A DNA stretch of 19,698 bases from Linderina pennispora (lineage: Eukaryota > Kickxellomycota > Kickxellomycetes > Kickxellales > Kickxellaceae): the NCBI RefSeq assembly GCF_002104995.1, contig NW_024468436.1, forward strand, positions 1 to 19,698, read 5' to 3'. Positions 1 to 11,000 of this stretch are shown here, one piece after another; positions within the stretch are counted from its first letter, which is position 1, and every line of letters starts with the position of its first letter. The translations under genes were made by a program, and so were the position numbers. The notes beneath the pieces are model-generated. The model ran no database searches. It worked only from the letters and a program-made list of their open reading frames with translations, and was not told where the DNA came from.

Positions 1-3000
1 CTTTGAACCCCTATCATCATCAGACACCTATTCACTCATCCTCGCCAGGAAAAAAGAGCCATGGCACGTAGAGTCGGACACTAAAATTAGAACCTTATTA
101 TGCGAATAAGAGAATGGCGGTGTCAATGCACTCTGTGCACAAGGTTCAAATGTCCAGGAACTTATTTCAGGCTGGTGCCATCGAGAAAAGAGCTCTCTGC
201 TTTTGCCAGCCCTAGCAGAAATTAAGAACAAGCGGCTGTATTCACACACCCCAATGGGACTTTCGTTTGATAGACCAATGGACCGAGCGGAAGGTGGGCG
301 TATTATAGAGGATCGTCGGTGCCATTATAAGGGTCAATAAACGATATAATTATCGATTATCGCTGTTGCCGTGCTTGATATTCAATAGGCTGCATCTGTG
401 GCTATGGACCGCAAAATTTTGGAGTCCGGTAAGCGCGAACTGGCCTTTATCATGCGCTTTTCCTCATCTTCCCCAGCTTTGGCCTTGCCTATTCCTCGCA
501 CATATACAGGCACGTTGACACCGTTTCCTGTTTCCCCACATTCATTCATATCAAAGAAACCACAAAGAATCATCAATTTACAAGATCTCCTTATTCATTC
601 TTTTGCTTGCTTTTGTGTCCTAGAGAAGCGTGCAAAAAGGAGCAGCTGGGCAAGCGGGTAAGGCAGCTGGACTGGTTGGAAAGAATAAACAAAGAAGCAT
701 ATATAACTACCCGACTGCCCGGCGCACTGTGTCTCACGGTACTAGTTCAACAAATAGCTATTCTCTTCTGCACTCAGTTTCTTTTTCTTTCTTCTCTAGC
801 CCGTGTGTTGGGGGTTCAATTCTAGCATCATCTTCCCTCGCATCCCTTGCATACCACCATTGTTGATTTTCAGTACTAACGGCTCGACCTACATACATTC
901 CACAAATCAGTTAGTCATGTCGATTATTAGCACCTGTGCTCCTTATACTGCCCTGTACCGCCACTCACACTGCCCATTTTCGATGTAGAATCCGATTCAG
1001 ACACGGGTTAACAAAGGACTACCGGGGTGGTAGTATCGTATATATACCATCTACACCGCAGTCAAATATAGACCACATGCACTATTGACTAGATGCATGA
1101 TTCACTTTTGTGCGACCTATAGAGCTGGTTATTTATATTGGCACACCCCCATGTCACACACAAATTTCTTTTTTCTCACTATGCCAGCGTCACGATACAA
1201 TTAACGCAAGCGACGAGCCCTTGCATCACACCCAGTCAACTCTCTTCATTCCGTGTATTATTATCTTCATAGAATTCGCTTTAGACAATATATAAATACA
1301 TTATCCCTATAGCATGCCAGAAACAACACAGGGTGCCGGTGTAAAACGAATCTTAGATGGGCTGTTGCATGGGATGCCATTTCCTCTCGGCAACTTTTTG
1401 TGCAGCGAGTTTTCTTGCAGGTAGGCCAGAAACAGGTTTTGGTGATGGCATGAGCAAAGACGGACAATAGTGGTGCGGATATGGACGGGAAGGTAGAAAA
1501 TCATGCTCCAAGCCTGTTTCAGCTACCTTGCACCTTACATATGCAATCAGAGGGCATCGGCATACAACACGCCCAAGGGGATTTCCACACTGCCATCTGA
1601 GGATACTCTGTCCCATTTGCAAGGCAGGTGCAAATGTTTTTTGTAAACAATTGCACGATGCTTGCAGGAGCAGGATCTTTCAGGTGCAAGCAGCAAATGG
1701 AAAAATCGACAGCTGTTCAAGCTGTCCGTCAACAAAAATAAAATACTACCTACCCACCCCCTTTGCACATGGCTCACGTTCCTGCCAAACATCCCCAACA
1801 AAGACCAGTGTGCTCCTATTCACCTGAGCAAGTTTGAGCGGGTACTGGCATCGTCCAAAGTTTTTGCACAGGAGAAAAAATGAACAGCCTTTCGTAATAG
1901 CAGATTCCTATAGATAACACATGGACGTACATGGATAGAACAGGGACAGAAGGGCAGAGAGGTGCAGTTTGGATAATGTAGATGGCACCCATATAGTGTT
2001 TTGGTCGTTCCTCGATGAGTGTTTTGTTTGCTCTTGCGACAACCTATCGCTTTCACTAAAAGCACACCACCTCACCCCACATGGAGCCCAAACCAACTGC
2101 CTGCTGGCCGGACAGACGTGACAAGATACTGGATGTGCAGGGGTCTGGCGAGCGTGCTCCCGATGGGAACAGAAAATCTAGCAGCTGGTGTCTTGGCCCG
2201 GTAGAATGTCCTTCTCTCCTCCGTCTCGTGCTTGGCGGAGGGTGACCGGGGCTGGCTTGTGAACATCAAATCTATTTTGCGCACACGCATGCATGCCGAT
2301 TATGTATGTTATCTACACTCCATCCCAGGCACTGCCAGGATTGGCTTCGCCTGCCCCGTCAGAAACACAATTGCCCTTAATCCGCGCATACCTATGTCTG
2401 TTCTCGCTTGTTCCTAAACAAACGCATGCCGGCACATTGCATCGAGGCGAATAAATTGCAATGTCCGACTGCTGCAGCTTATGCTGCCTCAAAAGGAAAA
2501 ACGTCATGTGACCTTAATTAAAGCCTGCTCTAATAGCAGCGGCGGTAGGAACACCAGGATGCACGATGCCGTTGTCCTTGCCGCAACTCCTTTCCCGCCT
2601 GCATCTCTGCCCACTCTTGTATCTTTATCCTGTCACCGCGGCTCATCCAATATCTGGACCTGAGTTGAACTTTATTCCTTTTGTATCTGGGCATCTGCGA
2701 GAACAAGTATGCGGGCTCGGACTATGTGATCTACCGCCCCTGTCTACATGTTGCCTCCAGCCACACCGCGCTGGGTTTGCAATTAGCAGTATTTGATCAG
2801 CACCCCCTCTTGATCAAGGGCTCTGGCCAGCACAGCCAATCACGCGTAGGCAGGTTCGCTACCAGCGACGCGTTCGATTATCCCCGCTCTTTAGCAACGC
2901 GAATTGCAAGGAAAAACAAATTGAAAAAAAGCTTGCTGCCAGAGTTCAGGCTCGCATCTTCTCTCTTATTACGTCTGCTGGCTATTTAGCTCTATTTCCC

Positions 3001-3055
3001 ACATCGATAACAAAAATTTATCATATTGTAAAATACTCACTTTCTTCTCGGAGCC
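1..3055. other. Spacer without a supportable gene
   Basis: I see no convincing gene in this 3 kb. Open frames on both strands are short (under 105 codons), lack coding-like codon bias and match no family I know. The most gene-like stretch is 699-988 on the + strand: a TATA-like sequence at 699-708, a perfect TACTAAC branch-site match at 874-880, a CAG acceptor at 908-910 and an ATG at 917 opening a 23-codon frame. No good donor accompanies it, so it is not called. A second TATA-like sequence (around 1287-1296) lies too close to the ATG at 1313 to serve it. The last 60 bases before RAD21 are A/T-rich and would hold its promoter and leader, but no clear TATA box is visible there. Confidence 0.6.
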
Positions 3056-4880
3056 ATGTTTTACGCCGAGGCTATCCTGTCAAAGAAGGGCCCGCTGGCC
3101 AAGGTCTGGCTCGCCTCGCATCTTGAGCGCAAGCTTACCAAGGCGCAGCTGCTGCAAACCAGCATCCCGCAGTCGGTTAACGCCATAGTTGGACATGAGC
3201 ATGGGCCGCCGCTGGCACTGCGTCTCTCTGGCCAGCTGCTGCTCGGGGTCTCCCGCATCTACGCGCGCAAGGCGCGTTATCTGCTCGAAGACTGCAATGA
3301 GGCGCTGATCCGCATCAAGCTGGCATTCCGTCCTGGCGCAGCTGACATCACATCGGACTCAGTGGTTGCCACACACACATCGATTACGCTTCCCGAGGCT
3401 CTGACTGAATTTGACATCCTACTACCGCCATCGTCGCGTGTGTTTGGCGACAGCGCGCTTGAGGTTGAGATGGCTGCGGCGGCAATGAATACGTCCCGTA
3501 TCCAGGATATCACGCTGGCAGGAGCAGTCGTTCGATGTATCGGCGGTGGCACGAGGGGTCGAGGCAATGGATATGGGTGAGGAGGACCTGCTCGGCCACG
3601 ACAACGACTTTAAGCTTGACCTCGATGAGGACTTCATTCTGTCGCCTGGTCCCCAGGGCGACGCCAGCATGCTTGAGCCTGAGATGGGCCGTGACGCGAT
3701 GCAGGGACTCGATGATAGCATGATCCGCCCTGAGGGCCTATCGCTGGTCGGAAAGGACGGCGAGCCATTGCTGCCAGGAGATATTTCGCGCGAGGACCTC
3801 AACGGTGATTTCAACGGTGATATCCTGCGGTTTGGTGACGATGGCCTAGACATCTCGCTGGGCCCTGACTCGTCGGTGGTGCCCAGCACTCAGGAGGTTG
3901 CGCTACAGGAGGCAGAGGCTGCTGTGCTGGCAGCGGCAAACAAGGATGCCGCCGAGCGCCAGGCCAAGCGTCGGAGACTGAACATGTCTGACTTGGTCAC
4001 CAACGAGGCCACGTCGCTGTCGCCTGACGAAATCCGCAGCCACCTGAACGATGCTAGTGATATTGTTCGTGTGCCGACGTATCTGCCATCCACTCGGGCG
4101 CCGCGCCTCGATGCTCTGAGCTCTGCTGCCGTCGCGTCGCGGTTCCTTTCTGGCGCTGGTGCTTCGCCATTTGATTCGCTCTTTGAGCGCACAGGAATGG
4201 ATCCGTTCGAACAGGAGGTGCCTAGCTTTGTTGGCGGCGCCGATATTGGTGCTATAGAAGGCGAAGACTTTAAACTGGACGACGTCGAGGACATGGACTT
4301 TGATGCGGGCATGGCCGAGGGTCTTGCCAGTGCCGCAGGCCAGCTCGACGAGCAGAATGCTCTGCTGGGGGGAAAGTCGATCGAGCAGCTGGAGCGCCTT
4401 GAAGAGGAGTCGTTCCTGCGTCTGGCCGACGAGCAGCAGGGTGATGGTGTGCGTCTGTTTGCTGAGGACCTGCCGGTGCGTGATGAGGATCTGTCAATGC
4501 AGGCCACTCAGCTTGAGGCTCTGGCAGCCCAAGACCACGAGGAGGAGCCTGCTGCCACGTCCAGCGCGTCGGGCGCACTGGAATCCGGATACAGCAAAAA
4601 CACAATCCGCGCCATCCATCTCATTGACAGCGAGTGCCGCAAGGCCAATATCCCGACGGCTGACAGCGTCGCTGAAAGCCAGAAGTCGCTGTCGTACCTA
4701 AATGTGAGCAAGGGCGCGCAGCGGTCAGATGCAGTCAAGCTCTTCTTTGAGCTGCTGGTCCTGAAGACCAAGGGCTTTGTCGATGTCAAGCAGGAGGACC
4801 CGTTTGAGGATATCCTGATTGCACCGCGCGATAAGCTCCGGCGAGCGGCCGATTCGGTGACTGCTGCGTCGCCGGTCTAA
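3056..4880 (+). CDS. RAD21: Cohesin subunit Rad21/Scc1 (kleisin), one internal frame break
   Basis: This is the kleisin subunit that closes the cohesin ring between Smc1 and Smc3 and holds sister chromatids together in the nucleus. The N-terminus (residues 1 to about 95) is the family hallmark, starting MFYAEAILSKKGPLAKVWLA and including LLLGVSRIY.RKA.YLL.DCNEA. A basic KRRRLN nuclear-signal-like segment lies near residues 304-309, followed by the conserved S.DEIRSHLNDASDIV block. Residues about 545-600 form the C-terminal winged-helix domain that binds Smc1. PEMGRD, with Arg near residue 212, fits the yeast separase site (S.E.GR); DGVR near 463-466 is a weaker candidate. The frame changes once between 3512 and 3524, just after SRIQDITL, and resumes as EQSFDVSA. 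Removing one base gives 607 residues, a normal size. The extra base is more likely an assembly error than a true break. The start is the only ATG that preserves the conserved N-terminus. Confidence 0.95.
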
Positions 4881-5040
4881 ATCTGGCTAATTACACGGTG
4901 ATTTGTATTTACCGATTATTTCGTCTAATGCAGCTTGCTGTCAGCTTTTTCTTTTTCGAGTGGCCAAGCAGTAGCGTGTTTTGCTCTTGAGCTTTCAGGC
5001 GTATTTTTCTTGCATTACATTTACAATAGTGATATTCGTC

Positions 5041-5826
5041 ATGCTGCGCGCGGCATCAGTTCGGTGTAGGGCTCCGCCTATGGCTTGCACCCGTCTGCTA
5101 TCGACAGTAGGGCCTAACGGATCCGATAAACCAGTGTCAGGCGTGAGCAAACCGATCAGATCGATTCTGACCGATCTTGACACAGACTTGCAGGGACAGG
5201 GCAGCACAGGCTGGCTGCAGCAGCGGTTAAAGGAGGATAGCTCCACTGCAAAAACCCGTCGGTCTGCCCGGCCGTTCAAAGTACACAATGCAAGAACAGC
5301 TGGCACGCCGAATGATAGCACATCTGGGTTTGTCAAGATCGACAAGACCAGCACGAGCGCGAAGGCAACCAAAGAAGAGGGTATCGAGTCAGAAACGACG
5401 CTGACGCCCAAAACGCTTATAGAGAAGCTCAAGTGGGAGCAGAGCGGAGAGCGGCTGCAGCGGCTGCGCGCGCGCGCAAAGGACAGGGACCTGGATGGCT
5501 GGCAGCGGCGGAAAATTGAATGGCGGATCAAAAAGGTCGAGGAAGAGGGCGATGGAGCATGGGGACCAACAAAGAAGCTGGCAACCTCGAGCATGGAGAA
5601 GATCAGGCTGCTGAATACAGAGTTCCCAAACGAATGGACCGTTAGGAAGCTGTCGGACCAGTTTCATGTCTCGCAGGAGGCTATCAGACGGATCATCAAA
5701 TCCAAGTTCCGGCCGTCCGAGGAGCGCACCAAGAAGCGCGAGACCAAGCGTAGAGAGCAAATGGAGCAGTATCGGAGAGATGGAAGCAGGCACGAGAGGG
5801 ATCAGGCAGGTAGTCGGCCTGATTAG
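5041..5826 (+). CDS. RRG9: Mitochondrial Rrg9/neugrin-like protein
   Basis: A 261-residue protein of the Rrg9 (required for respiratory growth 9)/neugrin family, which acts in mitochondria and is needed for mitochondrial genome maintenance in yeast and 16S rRNA function in animals (family knowledge). The first 25 residues (MLRAASVRCRAPPMACTRLL) are rich in Arg, Ala and Ser and nearly free of acid, like a matrix presequence. Residues 30-130 look disordered. The family core follows: GWQRRKIEWRIKK near 153-165, then W199TVRKLSDQFHVSQEAIRR and IIKSKFRP to about 225, matching the family pattern in which a helix-turn-helix-like segment ends in 'PEAIRRILKSKW.P'. A basic tail follows. The frame extends upstream of 5041 without an ATG, so 5041 is chosen; the next ATG (5080) would cut the presequence. 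RAD21 ends 160 bases upstream on the same strand, so the promoter must be short. The family call is by motif; its exact function here is inferred. Confidence 0.82.
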   Translation: MLRAASVRCRAPPMACTRLLSTVGPNGSDKPVSGVSKPIRSILTDLDTDLQGQGSTGWLQQRLKEDSSTAKTRRSARPFKVHNARTAGTPNDSTSGFVKIDKTSTSAKATKEEGIESETTLTPKTLIEKLKWEQSGERLQRLRARAKDRDLDGWQRRKIEWRIKKVEEEGDGAWGPTKKLATSSMEKIRLLNTEFPNEWTVRKLSDQFHVSQEAIRRIIKSKFRPSEERTKKRETKRREQMEQYRRDGSRHERDQAGSRPD

Positions 5827-6855
5827 TTGTTAGCTGGTATAGCCGCTCTCAGTAGCCTTAAATATATTGCGATCGTGAACAGCAAGCGCCTTGGTTGGCT
5901 GGCGGACTGGCAGACTGGCGGACTTGCCAATACGTGCATGAGCACCGGCTTCTGCATATCCAGGCAGCCATAAGCAAACCTTGTTGATTATTGCTTTTAA
6001 CTTGCCCTATCTTGAATGATCATTCATTCAAAAAGCGCCGCTGAGCAGCAGCATCAACGGAAGCTGCTGCTTGGCACAAATGTCGTATGATATTTCAACA
6101 GCCTGCTGGCTGTTTTTAACCTTCGCCATTCCTGTTGTCTCTGCCGTTTGTGCCTACAAACAAAGGATCTTACTCTTCGTTGCTAATTCCTGAAGCGCCC
6201 AGAGACAAACTGCATTTACATCACCAATACGGCTGAGGTATTCATAGCAGATATCACATCAGCATCCGGAGGGTGGCGGGTCCAGGAAACTGCACCCCCT
6301 CCCTGGCCTTCGGCGCTCCGTGGTATCCCAAACGGCTTGCAGCCAGTGGCGGGCGTTTGTTTTTCCAAAGGGCACCGACACGGCTCCTTTCTGTTCATCG
6401 GTCATCAGGCGACAGGAGCGCATGGGTGGGTAGGTTGAAGTGTCCCATGCCGCTGCTGACACCCATGTCTCCTCTCCCCCTGCAGCCGGCGGGCTACCGC
6501 AAACGAAGCGTCTTGAAGCGAACTGCAGGCTCTTTGAGCGCCCGCAATCCCACACAGACACACAAAATAGGCTGGGATTCTTCTTTTGAGGGCGAACTAT
6601 TTCCGCAAGGTGTCTCGTAGTGCCAATCTGCCAGTCTGCCAGTCAATGCGCGGGGCAGCAGCAGCAACTGCACATCGTCACCGCGCATCAGTCCGGCGCA
6701 ACCCGTGGAATACCGGAGGCTACGGGTTATATTTAGCTCCTCAGTTAGATCCCGGTACAATGCCGCTCAGTCGATCCTGCACCAGCTTGTGTCAATGAGG
6801 ACGCAGGAATGGTCAGAGGCACAAAAGTGATTAGGGTGCCTTCATTGCCCACCAT

Positions 6856-6885
6856 CGACGACGACGACGACGACGACAACAACAA
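6856..6885 (+). repeat. Trinucleotide microsatellite (CGA)7(CAA)3
   Basis: Seven uninterrupted CGA units are followed by three CAA units. Depending on frame, the tract would encode poly-Asp then Asn, or poly-Thr. It lies inside the coding-like stretch 6749-7379 and is a likely length-variable locus. Confidence 0.9.
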
Positions 6886-7668
6886 CGCCCACGCCCACAT
6901 CCGCTACCACCAACATCCGCCGCCATTTTCGCAGGCAAGAGTGCGGGATTGAGAAGATTCTGGCAGCACACATTGGGGAACGCTACCAGGGCGTAAGAAT
7001 AAAAGAGTGTGGGATGGGCAGCTGCGCCGCGCCCAGCGCTGCTTGGTCTATTCTAGGAACACAGTCGACATTGGACGGGACGTTACTGTGTCAAGAGATG
7101 CTGTGCTACATGGAGCGGATCAGTGTTTGGCGCAAAAAGTGGTCTCGCCACTCGCTGTGTTTGGCTGAGGAGATGCAAAGGAGAAGCGCAAGAGTGAGAA
7201 AAAGCGTCATTCGAACGCATTTGCCAGCCCGCTACACAAACCGCCGGTTGTGCGCACTGGGGATACGAAAAAGGTGATGGGCAGCACAAAGAGTGGAGCG
7301 AGTGGGTGGGAGGAGCGCTCTCGTAAGAGCCGAGCGGCGGTAGACAGAGGAGAACAAGCAGCAGCACGCAGCAGGGGTTGAGGATTCATGGAGCAGCGCT
7401 CTGTGGTCGCACAACGGGTTCAGCTCTAACGATGCAAATATAGCTTCAGCACCTTGCCTCACGCAATGCGCCCATCATTCCCAAAGCAGGCTGCCTTGTG
7501 TTCCTCTGGGCAACGCTTTCTGTGGACCACATTGGCTGATGCCCGCGACAGAGTGCCGGATCGGGCGGTGTGGGGGTGAGAGGAGGAGAGAGCCGGCGGT
7601 GGGTGGGCAGCTCGAATGTGTGCGGATATGCTGCGTTCTGTGTGGACCTGCCGCCATTTGGGGGCGAT

Positions 7669-7675
7669 TATAAAA
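7669..7675 (+). promoter_or_regulatory. Upstream TATA box of the cell-wall-type gene
   Basis: TATAAAA lies 394 bases before the ATG at 8070 in a GC-rich setting (GCGATTATAAAACGGCC). If used, transcription would start near 7700. Everything from there to 8069 is free of ATG and rich in C and T, as expected for a long leader. A second identical TATA box follows at 7791. Confidence 0.6.
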
Positions 7676-7790
7676 CGGCCGTGGATTTTGACGCTCGAGG
7701 TGGTCTTTTTCCTCTAGTGAATTTTTCTTTCTTGTTTGGTACAGCACAACTTTCTCTCTGCTCTGCTTGTTGTTATACAAGACCTCGCTT

Positions 7791-7797
7791 TATAAAA
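7791..7797 (+). promoter_or_regulatory. Downstream TATA box of the cell-wall-type gene
   Basis: A second TATAAAAC lies 122 bp after the first. Transcription starting near 7825 would give a leader of about 245 nt with no ATG and long runs of C and T. The two boxes may give two transcript forms; the sequence alone cannot say which is dominant. Confidence 0.6.
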
Positions 7798-8069
7798 CCC
7801 CAAGGACTCAAAGAAAAGCAAACTTCACCTTTCTTCTTTCCCTTTCTTTTTCCTTACACCTTATTTCTCATCCTACCTTAACCTTTATTCCCCTCATATC
7901 TCCTACTCCTTATAAGCTTACCTTATATCCGACATCTTTTTGATTGTTTTCAGCATCTTTTGGCCAATTTCGATCGATTTCCAATCCCGAATCCAGAAGA
8001 TCATCCCCCCTTGAAACATAAAAGACCCCTCCCTGCCCTGCATTTTGACTTAATTTATCCAGAGTAAAA

Positions 8070-11000
8070 ATGGTTCGCGCTTCGATTCTTTCTATCATCG
8101 CCCTCTCGGCCGCGGTTCACGCCAGCACCTACGAGTCCAACACGGATGCCGTTGAGTCCACCTCTGTCCCGGCTACCAGCGTCGCTCCGACTTCCTCTGT
8201 CGCGGAGACCACTTCGGTTTCGTCTGTTGTCCCGACCCTATCTTCTCTCGAGGAGACCACCGAGGCCACCACCGAGGCCACCACTGAGGCCACCACTGAG
8301 GAGACTACCGAGTCGACTACCGAGGAGACCACTGAGGCCACCACTGAGGCCACCACTGAGGAGACTACCGAGTCGACTACTGAGGAGACCACTGAGGTCA
8401 CTTCTGAGGAGACCACTGAGGTCACTTCTGAGGAGACCACTGAGGTCACTTCTGAGGAGAGCACTGAGGTCACTTCTGAGGCTACTTCTGAGGAGACCAC
8501 CGAGGCCACTTCGTCTGAGGCTACTTCGGACGAGACTACCGAGGCCACTTCGTCTGAGGCTACTTCGGACGAGACTACCGAGGCCACTTCGTCTGAGGCC
8601 ACTTCGGACGAGACCTCTGAGGAGACCACCGAGGCTACTTCGTCTGAGGCCACTTCGGACGAGACTACCGAGGCCACTTCTGAGGAGATCTCTGAGGATA
8701 CAACCTCATGCGAGAGCACCACCACCGACTATGTCACTGACGATGTCGAGTCGTCAGAGTCTGAGGTTCCTAGCGCTACCATCATCACCGAGACTGCCTG
8801 CATCGGCACCGACTGCTCGACTGCTGAGGAGTCTTCTACAGAAGAGTCCTCGTCTGCCGAGGAGTGCCACGGTGATTGCAGCACCGATGTTGAGACCGTC
8901 ACCGAGACCACCCCGTGCGAGCCCACCACCGTCACCGAGACCATTGTCACGACCCCGTGCCATGAGTGCGAGCCGACTACCGTCACCACTGTCTACACTG
9001 TGACCCCGACTACCGAGGTCCCGTCGTCGGTCGAGTCCACCTCGGAGACCACCACCCCGTGCGAGCCCACCACCGTCACCGAGACTGTTGTCACGACCCC
9101 GTGCGACGAGTGCGAGCCGACTACCGTCACCACTGTCTACACCGTGACCCCGACTACTGAGGTCGAGTCCACCACCCCGTGCGAGCCTACTACCGTCACT
9201 GAGACTGTTGTCACGACCCCGTGCCATGAGTGCGAGCCGACTACCGTCACCACTGTCTACACTGTGACCCCGACCACCGAGGTCCCGTCGTCGGTCGAGT
9301 CCACCTCGGAGACCACCACCCCGTGCGAGCCCACCACCGTTACTGAGACTGTTGTCACGACCCCGTGCCATGAGTGCGAGCCGACTACCGTCACCACTGT
9401 CTACACCGTGACCCCGACCACCGAGGTCCCGTCGTCGATTGAGTCTTCGTCCGAGACTACCTGCCCCGCTGAGGTTGTCACCGTGACCGACGCTGACTGT
9501 GTTGAGACTGTCACCAATGACATCGTTGAGACCGTCACTGCCAGCGGCAAGGACTCGACTGTCACTGAGACCATTGTCAAGTCGGGCGAGGGCGCCGTCG
9601 TTACTGAGACCATCAGTGCCGAGGTTCTCGTCTCGATTGAGGACTGCACCACCGAGTACGTCACTGAGACCGTCCCGGGCTCTGACATCTGCCCCACCCA
9701 GACCGAGACTGTTGGCACAACCAACACTGTTGTTGTTACCAACGAGAGCGAGCTCACCAACTACGTCACTGAGACCGTCACCCAGACCACTGGTGGCGCC
9801 GAGCAGACCGTTACTGTCACTGTCGAGAACACCGTCCCGGCTGCCGATGTCACCGTGACCGAGGCTGTGACCGAGACCTGCGAGGGTGAGGATGCCACCA
9901 TCACTATCCCGGGCGCTGCTGGCGAGACTGTTACCGTTACCAACGCTATCCCGACCACGGTCACTGTCGACAACACTGTTACCGAGTACCAGGAGACCCA
10001 CACCGCCCCTGCTCAAACTGACATCAACACCGTCACTGTCGCTGGCTCCGACGTTGTCGTTGAGGAGACCAAGGAGGTCACCATCCAGGAGGTTTGCGAT
10101 GAGGACGTCACCGTCACCGAGACCCGCGAGGAGGACGTCACTGTCTCCCAGACCATCGAGTCCACAAACATCGTCACCGTCCCGACTGACGTTGTCGTCC
10201 CGACCACCGTCTACTGCGAGAACGTCGCCACCGAGACCGTCCAGAATGACGTGACCGTCACTGTCCCGATGGTTGCCACCGAGACTGTCCTCACCACCAA
10301 CCAGGCGACTGCCTACTACCCTGTGTACGAGACCATCGTCCAGGATAACACCGTCACCCAGACTGTCACCCACGTTGTGGACACCACCGTTACTAACGTC
10401 CAGACGGTCCTGGTCGGCGGCGAGACTAGCGTCGTCCTGAACACTGTTACCCAGACCGTGCCGAGCGAGACTATCACCGTCACTCAGGTCCAGGAGGAGA
10501 CTGAGGCGTGCGAGGAGGATGTCATCGTCACCGTGACCGAGGCCGTCACCGAGACCCGCAAGGAGGATGTCACCGTCACTGTCTGCGACACTACCCCGAG
10601 TGAGGTTCTGCCCACCAGCACGACTGCCACCACCCCGTGCGAGCCGACCACCGTCACCAAGACCATCGAGACCACCCCGTGTGAGGAGTGTGAGCCGACT
10701 ACCATCACCACCACCATTGTGGAGACCCCGTCGTCGGTTGAGTCGTCGTCGGAGACCACCACCCCGTGCGAGCCCACCACTGTGACCTCGACCATCGTCA
10801 CGACCCCGTGCAAGGAGTGCGAGCCGACCACCATCACCACCACCATCGTGGAGACCCCGTCGTCGGTTGAGTCGTCGTCGGAGACCACTACCCCGTGCGA
10901 GCCCACGACCTACACCACGACCTACACCACCACCCCGTGCCCGGTCTGCGAGCCGACCACTGTGACCACTGTTGTCACGGAGACCCCGTCGGCTTCGGAG

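Larger units (their letters stand above)
5827..8069. other. Spacer with coding-like but unsupported stretch and the promoter of the 8070 gene
   Basis: No gene can be firmly called in these 2.2 kb. The first part (5827-6740) holds only short frames. From 6749 to 7379, one + frame is interrupted by just two TGA codons (6950 and 7166), and another + frame is open without a stop from 6831 to 7277. The former reads through seven Asp and three Asn codons encoded by the CGA/CAA repeat, and ends in a Lys/Arg-rich segment. The region is GC-rich, which lowers the stop frequency, and no family is recognised, so it is left as a possible gene remnant. From about 7660 onward the sequence is the promoter and leader of the downstream cell-wall-type gene. 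Confidence 0.5.

Noticed and set aside
806-822. GGGTTCAATTCT resembling a tRNA B box
   Set aside because: The flanking bases do not form a T arm, and no acceptor or anticodon stem can be drawn.
3422-4507. Minus-strand Ser/Arg-rich frames over RAD21
   Set aside because: Shadows of acidic, GC-rich RAD21 codons; no family similarity.
5901-6645. Inverted copies of a GACTGGCAGACTGGC-like sequence 0.73 kb apart, possible ends of a small transposon
   Set aside because: The match is only about 15-20 bp of internally repetitive sequence, with no target-site duplication and no transposase. CTGGCAGA-type words recur elsewhere in the window.
8250-8700. Regular direct repeats that could suggest a CRISPR array
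   Set aside because: The repeats are in-frame coding units without unique spacers, inside a secreted-protein gene of a eukaryote.
8146-9003. 285-codon Arg/Pro/Leu-rich + strand frame inside the cell-wall-type gene
   Set aside because: Shifted reading of the ACC/GAG repeats. The frame starting at 8070 has a signal peptide and the leader.
8754-10373. 539-codon open frame on the minus strand across the cell-wall-type gene
   Set aside because: It is antisense to a repetitive gene whose biased codons (ACC, GTC, GAG) contain no reverse stops. The product is a Gly/Asp/Leu/Arg run with no family.
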